A DNA stretch of 64,000 nucleotides from Rhodovarius lipocyclicus (GTDB lineage: Bacteria > Pseudomonadota > Alphaproteobacteria > Acetobacterales > Acetobacteraceae), in NCBI RefSeq assembly GCF_009900765.1, contig NZ_JAAABL010000002.1, positions 62,001 through 126,000 on the forward strand, in the 5' to 3' direction. Shown here in pieces: positions 1-7,386 of the stretch. How positions within the stretch are numbered: the stretch's first letter is position 1; each line of letters begins with the position of its first letter. The notes beneath the pieces were generated by a model. The model saw nothing but the letters and a program-made list of their open reading frames with translations. It searched no databases and was not told the origin of the DNA. The translations under genes were made by a program, and so were the position numbers.

Positions 1-912
1 CCCGCCGTCGAGCCCATGCTGTACGACCCGGCGCACCCGCCCAGCGGTTTCGACGCGGCCTTCCTGTCGCGTGAGCTGTTCTCGGGCGGGTCCCGGGACG
101 CCCCGCCGCCGGCCTGGCGCATCTTCGTGGAATCGCTGGTGGCGAATCCGGGGCTGCAATGGTTGCAGATCCATTCCGCCGGCGCCGACCGGCCCGTGTA
201 CCGGGAGCTGATGGCGCGGGGCGTGCGCGTCACGACCTCGGCCGGGGCGAATGCGGTGGCGGTGGCGCAATCGGCGGTGGCGATGCTGATGGGGCTGTCG
301 CGCGGCCTGCCGGGCTGGGTCGAGGCCCAGGCCGCCCGCCGCTGGTCCCCCGCGAAATTGCCCTTTCCGCCTGACCTGGCGGGGCAGCGTGCCACGGTGG
401 TGGGCATGGGCCCGGTGGGCCAGGAGATCGGCCGCCTGCTGGCCGCCGTGGGGCTGACGGTGCGCGGCCTGTCGCGCAGCGCGCGCGCGGTGCCGCCCGA
501 GGGGTTCGTCAGTGCCGGGGTCTATGCCGATCTGGCGGGGTTGTTGCCGGAGACGGACTGGCTGGTGCTGGCCTGCCCGCTGGCGGAGGCCACGCGCGGC
601 CTGCTGGGGGCCGGGCAGATCGCGGCGCTGCCGAAGGGGGCGGGGCTGGTCAATGTCTCACGCGGGGGCGTGGCGGATGAGGCGGCGGTGCGGGCCGCGC
701 TGGAAAGCGGCCAGCTGATGGGCGCCTATGTGGACGTGTTCAGCCAGGAGCCGTTGCCGCCCGACAGCCCGTGGTGGAGCACGCCGAACACCATCATTTC
801 CTCCCACGCCGCGGGGCCGGCGGCGGGGAACATGATGCGGGCGGCCAGGATCTTCCGGGACAATCTGGACAGGTTCCTGGCGGGCGGGGCGCTGGTGAAT
901 GAGGTGCGGTGA
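1..912 (+). CDS. D-2-hydroxyacid dehydrogenase family protein (5' end outside window)
   Basis: NAD(P)-dependent 2-hydroxyacid dehydrogenase of the D-isomer-specific family, expected to interconvert a 2-oxo acid and a D-2-hydroxy acid in the cytosol; the substrate cannot be read from sequence. A Rossmann motif VGMGPVGQEIG is followed by the catalytic Arg in NVSRGG, Glu in DVFSQEPLPP and His in SSHAAGP, in the usual order. The frame is open to base 1. The first ATG in the window (base 16) leaves an N-terminal catalytic domain that looks short, so the true start probably lies upstream. The gene stands alone ahead of acpP, with 189 bp between them. Confidence 0.85.
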   Translation, partial: PAVEPMLYDPAHPPSGFDAAFLSRELFSGGSRDAPPPAWRIFVESLVANPGLQWLQIHSAGADRPVYRELMARGVRVTTSAGANAVAVAQSAVAMLMGLSRGLPGWVEAQAARRWSPAKLPFPPDLAGQRATVVGMGPVGQEIGRLLAAVGLTVRGLSRSARAVPPEGFVSAGVYADLAGLLPETDWLVLACPLAEATRGLLGAGQIAALPKGAGLVNVSRGGVADEAAVRAALESGQLMGAYVDVFSQEPLPPDSPWWSTPNTIISSHAAGPAAGNMMRAARIFRDNLDRFLAGGALVNEVR

Positions 913-1101
913 GGGGCACCCATGACCCTTCCGCGGCCGCCCGATGTCGCGGCACCCCTTGCCTTCTGCCGCGCACCCCGTTAACCCCCGAAGCCTGTCC
1001 GGCCCGCCCGGCGGTGCCCGGATTCCGGGCGGCGCCAGCACGGCCCGGCCGAAGGGTCAGTTTCAGCGCCCGGCATGCGGGGCCAGCCAGGAGATAGAGA
1101 G

Positions 1102-1341
1102 ATGAGCGAAGTCGCCGACAAGGTGAAGAAGATCGTGGTGGAGCACCTCGGCGTCGAGGAGAGCAAGGTGACGGAAACCGCCTCCTTCATCGACGACCTG
1201 GGCGCCGACAGCCTCGACACGGTCGAGCTGGTGATGGCCTTCGAGGAGGCCTTCGGCGTGGAGATCCCCGACGACGCCGCCGAGAAGATCGGCACCGTCA
1301 AGGACGCGATCGACTTCATCGAAAAGCAGAAGGCCGCCTGA
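1102..1341 (+). CDS. acpP: acyl carrier protein
   Basis: A 79-residue acyl carrier protein, the acidic cytosolic carrier of fatty-acid intermediates. The phosphopantetheine attachment site is Ser37 in [10 protein letters not shown], and the length is typical. A GGAGATAGAG ribosome site just upstream supports the ATG at 1102 over a longer in-frame start at 1075. It lies 28 bp before fabF on the same strand, the classic acpP-fabF pair, and the two are probably cotranscribed. The 190-bp region upstream has no other gene and should hold the promoter. Confidence 0.98.
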   Translation: MSEVADKVKKIVVEHLGVEESKVTETASFIDDLGADSLDTVELVMAFEEAFGVEIPDDAAEKIGTVKDAIDFIEKQKAA

Positions 1342-1369
1342 AGAGCGGCTGGCCGGGAGTAACGCCTCA

Positions 1370-2650
1370 GTGTTCGCACAAGGTTTCGCGCCGCGCCGCG
1401 TGGTCGTCACCGGCATGGGAATCGTCAGCCCCTTGGGCGTTGGCGCAGATCATGTCTGGGGGCGGCTTGTCGCTGGTGAGAGCGGTATCAGCGCCATTCA
1501 GGGCTTCGATGTGAAGGACCTTCCGGCGAAGGTGGCGGGCCAGGTGCCCGCCGGTTCCCGCGCCGACAACCGGTTCGACCCATCGGAATACATCCCGGTC
1601 AAGGAACAGAAGAAGATGGACCGCTTCATCCAGCTCGCCTACGCGGCGGCTGTGGAAGCGGTCCAGGACAGCGGCTGGGAGCCGGAGGACGAACCCTCGC
1701 GTGAGCGCACGGGCGTCATGATCGGCAGCGGCATCGGCGGGCTGGAAACCATCCAGGAAACCGCGAAGCTGGTGGCCGAAGGCCGCACGCGCCGCATCTC
1801 GCCCTTCTTCATCCCGGCCTCGCTGGTGAACCTGGCCTCCGGCCACGTCTCCATCCGCTATGGCTTCAAGGGCCCTAACCATTCGGCCGTGACCGCCTGC
1901 GCCACCGGCGTGCATGCCATCGGTGACGCGGCCCGCCTGATCGCCCTGGACGACGCTGACGTGATGGTCGCCGGCGGCGCCGAGGCCGCGATCTGCGAAC
2001 TGGGCATCGGCGGCTTCTGCGCCGCCCGCGCGCTCTCCACCGCCTTCAACGACACGCCGGCCAAGGCCTCCCGCCCTTGGGACAAGGACCGCGACGGCTT
2101 CGTGATGGGTGAGGGATCGGGCGTGCTGGTGCTCGAGGAATACGAGCATGCCAAGGCCCGCGGCGCGAAGATCTACGCCGAGGTCGTGGGCTACGGCATG
2201 TCCGGCGACGCCTACCACATCACCTCGCCCTCCGAGACGGGCGACGGCGCCTTCCGCTCCATGCGCAACGCCCTGCGCAGCGCGGGTGTTGCGCCGTCCG
2301 AGGTGCAGTACGTGAACGCCCACGGCACCAGCACCCAGGTGGGCGACAACATCGAGCTGAGCGCGGTGGAGCGCCTGTGGGCCGAGGCTGGCAACAAGCT
2401 GGCCATGAGCAGCACCAAATCCGCCACCGGCCACCTGCTGGGCGCCGCCGGCGCGATCGAGGCGATCTTCTCGATCCAGGCGATCCGCACCAACACGGCC
2501 CCGCCGACGCTGAACCTGGAAGAGCCCTCTCGCGAGACGGTGATCGACCTGGTGGCGAAGGAAGCGCAGAGCCGGAAGATCGACGTGGTGCTGTCCAACA
2601 GCTTCGGCTTCGGTGGCACCAACGCTTCGGTGGTGTTCAAGCGGGTCTGA
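1370..2650 (+). CDS. fabF: 3-oxoacyl-ACP synthase II (beta-ketoacyl-ACP synthase)
   Basis: Condensing enzyme of type II fatty-acid synthesis; it extends acyl-ACP with malonyl-ACP. The thiolase-fold triad is visible: Cys about residue 177 in TACATGVHAIG, one His in NAHGTSTQVGD and the second in SATGHLLGAAGA. The C-terminal Gly-rich NSFGFGGTNAS is also present. At 426 residues it is full length. The start codon is GTG, preceded by GGGAGT, and no ATG precedes the conserved RRVVVTGMG segment. An intrinsic terminator follows. Confidence 0.97.
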   Translation: MFAQGFAPRRVVVTGMGIVSPLGVGADHVWGRLVAGESGISAIQGFDVKDLPAKVAGQVPAGSRADNRFDPSEYIPVKEQKKMDRFIQLAYAAAVEAVQDSGWEPEDEPSRERTGVMIGSGIGGLETIQETAKLVAEGRTRRISPFFIPASLVNLASGHVSIRYGFKGPNHSAVTACATGVHAIGDAARLIALDDADVMVAGGAEAAICELGIGGFCAARALSTAFNDTPAKASRPWDKDRDGFVMGEGSGVLVLEEYEHAKARGAKIYAEVVGYGMSGDAYHITSPSETGDGAFRSMRNALRSAGVAPSEVQYVNAHGTSTQVGDNIELSAVERLWAEAGNKLAMSSTKSATGHLLGAAGAIEAIFSIQAIRTNTAPPTLNLEEPSRETVIDLVAKEAQSRKIDVVLSNSFGFGGTNASVVFKRV

Positions 2651-2674
2651 TTCGCGTCCGTTTCGATACGGCTG

Positions 2675-2708
2675 AACGCCGTCCGGGGCATCCCCGGGCG
2701 GCGTTTTT
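2675..2708 (+). terminator. intrinsic terminator after acpP-fabF
   Basis: Arms at 2675-2688 and 2692-2705 form a 14-bp GC-rich stem with one G-U type mismatch and a 3-nt loop, running into a TTTTT tract. It sits 25 bp after the fabF stop, in the gap facing the convergent cmk gene. Confidence 0.85.
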
Positions 2709-2765
2709 GTTAGGTGGCGGCCCCAGGCGGGGCCCGCCGCGCGTCAAAAGATGTTTCCGCAGGAA

Positions 2766-3392
2766 TCAGCCGCGCCCCAGCAGCCTCATCGCGGCCTGGA
2801 AGGCGGCCTCCGCATCCAGCTCGCTGGTGTCCAGCAGCTTGGCGTCCTCGGCGGGCTTCAGGGGCGCCACGGCGCGGTTTATGTCCTGCTCGTCACGGGC
2901 GCGGATCTCGGCCAGCACGGTCTCGTATTCCGCGGCCTGGCCGCGCCCCTGCAGCTCCAGGAAGCGGCGCCTGGCGCGCACCTCCGGGCTCGCGGTGACG
3001 AACAGCTTGGCGTCGGCCTGGGGGAACACCACGGTGCCGATGTCCCGGCCATCCAGCACCGCGCCGTTCTCGGCGCCGAAGCGGCGCTGGAAGTCCAGCA
3101 GGGCCGCCCGCACGGCGGGGATGGCGGCGACCGCGCTGGCGGCCCGGTCGGCGTCCGGGCCGCGCAGGTCGGCGCGGGTGGTGTCGGCGGCGGTCAGGGT
3201 CTGGGCGGCGCTGGCGGCGGCGGCGGGGTCACGCGGGTCGGCGCCCGCATCCAGCACGCGGCGCCCCACGGCGCGGTACAGCAGCCCGGTGTCGAGGTAG
3301 GGCAGCCCCAGCGTGGCGGCCAGCCGGCGGGCCAGCGTGCCCTTGCCGGCGGCGGCCGGGCCATCCACCGCGATGATGGGCGGGCGGCTCAC
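2766..3392 (-). CDS. cmk: (d)CMP kinase (cytidylate kinase)
   Basis: Phosphorylates CMP/dCMP with ATP in pyrimidine nucleotide metabolism. The P-loop GPAAAGKGTLARRLA lies at residues 11-25, followed by YLDTGLLYRAVGRR (CMP-binding) and LDGRDIGTVVFP, which are characteristic of bacterial Cmk. The 208-residue length is normal. It starts with GTG, whose bases overlap the aroA stop (GTGA), so it is translationally coupled downstream of aroA. The usual third member, rpsA, is not next to it here. Confidence 0.95.
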   Translation of the reverse strand: MSRPPIIAVDGPAAAGKGTLARRLAATLGLPYLDTGLLYRAVGRRVLDAGADPRDPAAAASAAQTLTAADTTRADLRGPDADRAASAVAAIPAVRAALLDFQRRFGAENGAVLDGRDIGTVVFPQADAKLFVTASPEVRARRRFLELQGRGQAAEYETVLAEIRARDEQDINRAVAPLKPAEDAKLLDTSELDAEAAFQAAMRLLGRG

Positions 3393-4732
3393 GCCGGCAC
3401 CACCACATCCGCGCCGGCGGCCCGGTTCATCAGCGCGGCGAAGCCGGGGAAGCTGGTGTCGATGAAGGCGCCGTCGTCCACCGCCATGCCATCCCGCGCC
3501 GCCAGGCCCAGCACCAGCCCGGACATGGCGATGCGGTGGTCCATATGGGTCACGACCGTACCGCCCCCCTGCGGGGTGCCGCCCTGCACGATCATGTCAT
3601 CGCCCTCGATCGCCACGGCCACGCCCGCGGCCTGCAACAGGGCGGCGGTGGCCGACAGGCGGTCGCTTTCCTTCACCCGCAGTTCCTTCAGGCCCAGCAT
3701 GCGGGTGGGCCCGCGCGCGGCGGCGGCGGCCACCGCCAGGATGGGGTACTCGTCGATCATCGAGGGCGCCCTTTCCGCCGGCACGGTGATGCCGTGCAGC
3801 GGGCGGGATTCCACCAGCAGGTCGCCCACGGGCTCCCCGCCCTCCAGGCGCGGGTTCTGCACCACGATGCCCGCGCCCATCTCGTTCAGCGTGTCGAAGA
3901 TGCCGGCGCGCAGCGGGTTCAGCCCCACATGCTCGATCACGATGCGGCTGCCGGGCACCAGCAGGGCAGCGACGGCCAGGAAGGCGGCGGAGGACGGGTC
4001 GCCCGGCACCACCACCGGGGCTGCGGTCAGTTCCGGCTGGCCCACCAGCTCGATCACGCGGCCATGGCCGTGATGGGCCACCCGGACGGTGGCGCCGAAA
4101 TGGCGCAGCATGTTCTCGGTGTGGTCGCGGGTCGCCTCGGGTTCGATAACGCGGGTGGTGCCGCGCGCGCAGAGGCCCGCCAGCAGGCAGGCCGACTTCA
4201 CCTGGGCCGAGGCCACCGGCAGCGTGTAGTCCAGCGGCAGGGGCGTCGCGGCGCCCTTCACGGCCAGCGGCAGGCGCCCGCCGTCGCGGTACCAGAACGC
4301 GGCGCCGGTGGCCGCCAGCGGGTCCGTCACGCGCTTCATGGGGCGGCGGCGCAGAGAGGCATCGCCGGTCATCACGGCGAAGATCGGGTGGCCCGCCAGC
4401 AGCCCGCAGATCAACCGCGCGGCGGTGCCGGAATTGCCCATATCCAGCACGTCCGCGGGTTCGGTCAGGCCGCCGATGCCGCGCCCGGCCACGCGCCAGC
4501 TGCCGGGGCCCAGATGCTCCACGCTGGCGCCCAGCAGGCGCATGGCGGCGGCGGTGCGCAGCACATCCTCGCCTTCCAGCAGGCCCTCGATCTCGGTGGT
4601 GCCGATGGCCAGCGCACCGAACATCAGCGCGCGGTGGGAAATGGACTTGTCGCCGGCCACCCGGAAATGCCCGGAAAACGGCGATTTGGGCGGCGCGGAG
4701 CGCAGGGGGCGGGGTGCTGTGCTGGACGTCAT
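3389..4732 (-). CDS. aroA: 3-phosphoshikimate 1-carboxyvinyltransferase (EPSP synthase)
   Basis: Sixth step of the shikimate pathway: joins shikimate-3-phosphate and PEP. The N-terminal substrate loop VAGDKSISHRALMFGALA, the LDMGNSGTAARLICGLL motif and RRRPMKRVTDPL are all present, and the length (447 residues) is typical. The ATG at 4732 (MTSSTAPRP) is preferred over a longer in-frame start at 4864, which would run into the divergent TIGR02300-type gene's start region. It forms a two-gene operon with cmk through a 4-bp overlap. Confidence 0.97.
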   Translation of the reverse strand: MTSSTAPRPLRSAPPKSPFSGHFRVAGDKSISHRALMFGALAIGTTEIEGLLEGEDVLRTAAAMRLLGASVEHLGPGSWRVAGRGIGGLTEPADVLDMGNSGTAARLICGLLAGHPIFAVMTGDASLRRRPMKRVTDPLAATGAAFWYRDGGRLPLAVKGAATPLPLDYTLPVASAQVKSACLLAGLCARGTTRVIEPEATRDHTENMLRHFGATVRVAHHGHGRVIELVGQPELTAAPVVVPGDPSSAAFLAVAALLVPGSRIVIEHVGLNPLRAGIFDTLNEMGAGIVVQNPRLEGGEPVGDLLVESRPLHGITVPAERAPSMIDEYPILAVAAAAARGPTRMLGLKELRVKESDRLSATAALLQAAGVAVAIEGDDMIVQGGTPQGGGTVVTHMDHRIAMSGLVLGLAARDGMAVDDGAFIDTSFPGFAALMNRAAGADVVVPA

Positions 4733-4814
4733 GGCGCAGGTGGTTTGACAGGGGGTTGAGCGCATGGCAATGCGCCGCACCTTCTGTTTCCTCTCATTGG
4801 TGAAGGCGACCACC

Positions 4815-5135
4815 ATGGCGAAGCCCGAACTCGGTTCCAAGCGCACCTGTGTGTCCTGCGGCACGAAATTCTACGACCTGGGCCGGCAGCCAGCCCAGTG
4901 CCCCAAGTGCGGCACCGAGCAGCCGGCGGAGCAGCCCCGCCTGCGCCGCGCCGCCGCCCCGGTGGATGACAAGCTGAAGAAGCGCGCCGCGACGCCGGAG
5001 GCCGAGACCGACGACGTGGAGCTGGACGACGTGGACACCGACGCGGCCGGCCTGGAAGCGGACGAGCTGGAAGACGAGGACGAGGCCATCGAGGCCGAGA
5101 TCGAGGTGGAAGACACCCGCGACGAAGAGGGCTGA
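4815..5135 (+). CDS. TIGR02300-type zinc-ribbon acidic protein
   Basis: A 106-residue protein of the conserved alphaproteobacterial TIGR02300 family, function unknown. The N-terminus carries two CxxC pairs (CVSCGTKFYDLG and CPKCGTEQ) that should form a zinc ribbon. The C-terminal half is a run of Asp and Glu with almost no hydrophobic core, and is probably disordered. The ATG at 4815 begins the conserved MAKPELGSKRTC and is preceded by GAAGGCG. Divergent location beside aroA is usual for this family. No enzymatic role can be assigned. Confidence 0.9.
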   Translation: MAKPELGSKRTCVSCGTKFYDLGRQPAQCPKCGTEQPAEQPRLRRAAAPVDDKLKKRAATPEAETDDVELDDVDTDAAGLEADELEDEDEAIEAEIEVEDTRDEEG

Positions 5136-5228
5136 AGCCCTCCCCTTTCGCCGGGTCGCGGCGAACACCCCGGCGGGGTCCGCCAGCCGGGGTGGGGAGG
5201 GACTTACCCGTCATGGTTGCAGAGCGCG

Positions 5229-5263
5229 AGCGGCGCCCCGGAAGGGGGGCGTCGCTTTTTTTG
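5229..5263 (+). terminator. intrinsic terminator
   Basis: Stem AGCGGCGCCCC / GGGGGGCGTCGCT with a GGAA-type loop (5229-5256) followed by seven T. It closes the zinc-ribbon gene unit and separates it from the ctrA promoter region. Confidence 0.85.
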
Positions 5264-5264
5264 T

Positions 5265-5431
5265 GGCAGTGGCCGAGATTCAGCCCTATGTTCCCAGGAC
5301 GTTCCTCGGAATCCGGTGATAAATCTTAAAGAATCTTGTTAATGAGACGTTAGATACACGTAAAAGCTGTGGACTACACACCAATAGGTTGTATTCTTGG
5401 GGCACCAGCAACCCAAAAGGGCCCCTCAACC
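5265..5431 (+). promoter_or_regulatory. ctrA upstream control region with three GANTC sites
   Basis: This 167-bp gap is distinctly AT-richer than its surroundings. It contains three GANTC methylation sites of the CcrM type at 5277-5281, 5309-5313 and 5331-5335. The last lies between two TTAA half-sites (5326-5329 and 5339-5342). The half-site spacing is 9 bp, not the 7 bp of the canonical CtrA box, so autoregulation is only suggested. In Caulobacter the ctrA promoter is known to respond to GANTC methylation; the parallel is an inference. Confidence 0.6.
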
Positions 5432-6169
5432 ATGCGTATCCTGCTCGCCGAAGATGACCGGACGATTGCCAAGGGCATCAATTTCATCCTGCAGCAATCC
5501 CGTATGGTCGTGGACACCGCCGAAACCGGCGCCGAGGCCCTCGAACTCGCCAAGCTCTATGATTACGACGCCATCATCATGGATGTGATGCTGCCCGACG
5601 GCGAAGGCTATGAAGTCGTCCGCCGCATCCGCGCGGCGCGCAACAACGCCCCCATCCTGATGCTCTCGGCCCAGACGCGCGCCCAGGCCAAGATCAAGGG
5701 CCTGCAGGCCGGCGCCGACGACTACATGGCCAAGCCCTTTGACCAGGATGAGCTGGTGGCCCGCCTGCACGCCATCATCCGCCGCTCCAAGGGCTTCAGC
5801 CATTCCCGGCTGGAGGTGAACGGCGTGGTGATGGACCTGGCCGCGCGTGAGGTGCTGGTGAACAGCCAGCCCGTGCCGCTGACCAGCAAGGAATACGCCA
5901 TCCTGGAACTGCTGGTGCTGCGCCGTGGCGCGGTGCTGTCGAAGGAGAATTTCCTCGACCACCTCTATGGCGGCATCGACGAGCCGGACGCCAAGATCAT
6001 CGACGTCTTCATCTGCAAGCTGCGCAAGAAGCTGGCCAGCTCCGGGGTGGACAACCTGATCGGCACGGTCTGGGGCCGTGGCTATATCGTGCGCGATACC
6101 ACGGGCGCCGCGCCGCGCCTGCCGGCCGCGCTGGCCGCCCACAACTTGGCCGAAGCGCGCGTGGCCTGA
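5432..6169 (+). CDS. ctrA: cell-cycle response regulator CtrA
   Basis: OmpR-type response regulator. The receiver domain (residues 1-115) carries the DD acidic pair in LLAEDDR, the phospho-acceptor Asp in AIIMDVMLPDGEGYEV and the KPF lysine. The winged helix (about 125-225) contains the nearly invariant CtrA stretches LYGGIDEPDAKIIDVFICK and TVWGRGYIVRD. In alphaproteobacteria CtrA controls cell division, flagella and other cell-cycle genes. The ATG at 5432 begins MRILLAEDD; an upstream in-frame ATG at 5369 would add non-homologous residues. The C-terminus is extended by about 18 residues. It is monocistronic. Confidence 0.96.
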   Translation: MRILLAEDDRTIAKGINFILQQSRMVVDTAETGAEALELAKLYDYDAIIMDVMLPDGEGYEVVRRIRAARNNAPILMLSAQTRAQAKIKGLQAGADDYMAKPFDQDELVARLHAIIRRSKGFSHSRLEVNGVVMDLAAREVLVNSQPVPLTSKEYAILELLVLRRGAVLSKENFLDHLYGGIDEPDAKIIDVFICKLRKKLASSGVDNLIGTVWGRGYIVRDTTGAAPRLPAALAAHNLAEARVA

Positions 6170-6184
6170 CCCCGCGCGGGCCGG

Positions 6185-6215
6185 TTCACCGGGCGAGAGG
6201 GGCGCGCCCGGTGAA
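6185..6215. terminator. hairpin between convergent ctrA and aminotransferase genes
   Basis: Perfect 11-bp inverted repeat TTCACCGGGCG (6185-6195) / CGCCCGGTGAA (6205-6215), lying between the ctrA stop and the aminotransferase stop. It lacks a T tract on either strand, so it is terminator-like rather than a clear intrinsic terminator. Confidence 0.5.
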
Positions 6216-7385
6216 TCAGCGGCCCAGCCATTCCTTCAGCCGGGCAGGGGCCTGGCGCATCTCCTCCACCGGGCCGCAATAGCTGAAGCGGACGAACCGC
6301 CCGCCGCGCCCGCTGTCGAAATCCACGCCCGGCGTGGCCGCGATGCCCGCATGCTCCAGCATCCGCGCCGCGAACTCCACGCTGTCATTCGTCAGGCGTG
6401 AGACATCGCACCACAGGTAGAAGGCGCCATCGGCCGCCGCGATATCGGTGAAGCCCGCCCCGGGCAGGCCCGCCAGCAGGGCGGCGCGGCTTTCGGCATA
6501 GCGCGCCTTGTTGCCTTCCAGCTCCTCGCGGCAGTCCATCGCGGCCTCGGCCACCAGCTGGCTGATGTGCGGCGTGCTGATGAACATGTTCTGCGCCAGG
6601 CATTCCACCGGGCGCACCAGATCCTCCGGCAGCAGCAGCCAGCCCACGCGCCAGCCGGTCATGGACCAGTATTTGCTGAAGCTGTTCACCACCACGGCGC
6701 TGTCGCTGAAGCTGGCGGCGGTGCTCTCGGGCACCGTCCCCCAGGACAGGCCATGGTAGATCTCGTCCGAGATCAGCCGCACGCCGCGCTGGTCGCACCA
6801 TGCGGCGATGGCGCGCAGTTCCTCCGGCGCCAGCATGGTGCCGGCGGGGTTGCAGGGGCTGGCGACGATCAAGCCATCGGGCAGCGGATCCAGTCTCTCC
6901 AGCATGGCGATGCTGGGCTGGAAGCGCGTCTCGGGCCCGGCCGGCAGCAGCACCGGCTCCATGCCGAGCGCGGTCAGGATATTGGCGTAGGGCGGGTAAT
7001 AGGGGGCGGCCATCGCCACCCGGTCGCCCCGGTCGAAGGCCGCCAGGAAGGCCAGCGGAAACGCGCCGGAGGCCCCCACCGTGACCGCGATGCGGCGCGG
7101 GTCCACCGCCTGGCCGTAACGCTCGGCATAGTGCCGGGCGATGCGCTCGCGCAGGCTGGGCAGGCCGAAGGCCTCGGTATAGCCCATGGGCGCGCGGGCG
7201 TTCAGGGCCCGCATGGCGGCCTCCACGGCGCCCTGGGGGGCGCCGGTGGCGGGCTGCCCCACCTCCATGCGCAGGATGCCGGGGGCGCCGGGTGGCAGGC
7301 TGGCCGCGCGGGCATTGGCGGCGGTGATGACATCCATCACCAGGAAGGGCGGCGCGTGCGCCCCCTTGCCGACCTTCAGCGCCAT
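6216..7385 (-). CDS. pyridoxal-phosphate aminotransferase, class I/II
   Basis: Fold-type I aminotransferase of the AspC/DapL-like group; the amino donor is not identifiable. The SPCNPAGTM motif, the DEIYHGLS segment (PLP pyridine Asp and Tyr) and the Schiff-base lysine in NSFSKYWSMTGWRVGW are present, and the C-terminal Arg-containing RFSYCG is consistent with carboxylate binding. The ATG at 7385 begins MALKVGKG and lies one base after the stop of the upstream GGT-like gene. The two therefore form a tight operon, which hints at a shared amino-acid or peptide theme. 389 residues, full length. Confidence 0.92.
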   Translation of the reverse strand: MALKVGKGAHAPPFLVMDVITAANARAASLPPGAPGILRMEVGQPATGAPQGAVEAAMRALNARAPMGYTEAFGLPSLRERIARHYAERYGQAVDPRRIAVTVGASGAFPLAFLAAFDRGDRVAMAAPYYPPYANILTALGMEPVLLPAGPETRFQPSIAMLERLDPLPDGLIVASPCNPAGTMLAPEELRAIAAWCDQRGVRLISDEIYHGLSWGTVPESTAASFSDSAVVVNSFSKYWSMTGWRVGWLLLPEDLVRPVECLAQNMFISTPHISQLVAEAAMDCREELEGNKARYAESRAALLAGLPGAGFTDIAAADGAFYLWCDVSRLTNDSVEFAARMLEHAGIAATPGVDFDSGRGGRFVRFSYCGPVEEMRQAPARLKEWLGR

Positions 7386-7386
7386 G

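Noticed and set aside
5136-5228. Possible tRNA gene after the zinc-ribbon gene
   Set aside because: There is a CCTCCCC...GGGGAGGG pairing, but no T-loop GTTCRA, no anticodon arm and no discriminator geometry.
5326-5342. CtrA binding box TTAA-N7-TTAA before ctrA
   Set aside because: The two TTAA half-sites are 9 bp apart, not 7, so I list it only as part of the control region and not as a CtrA box.
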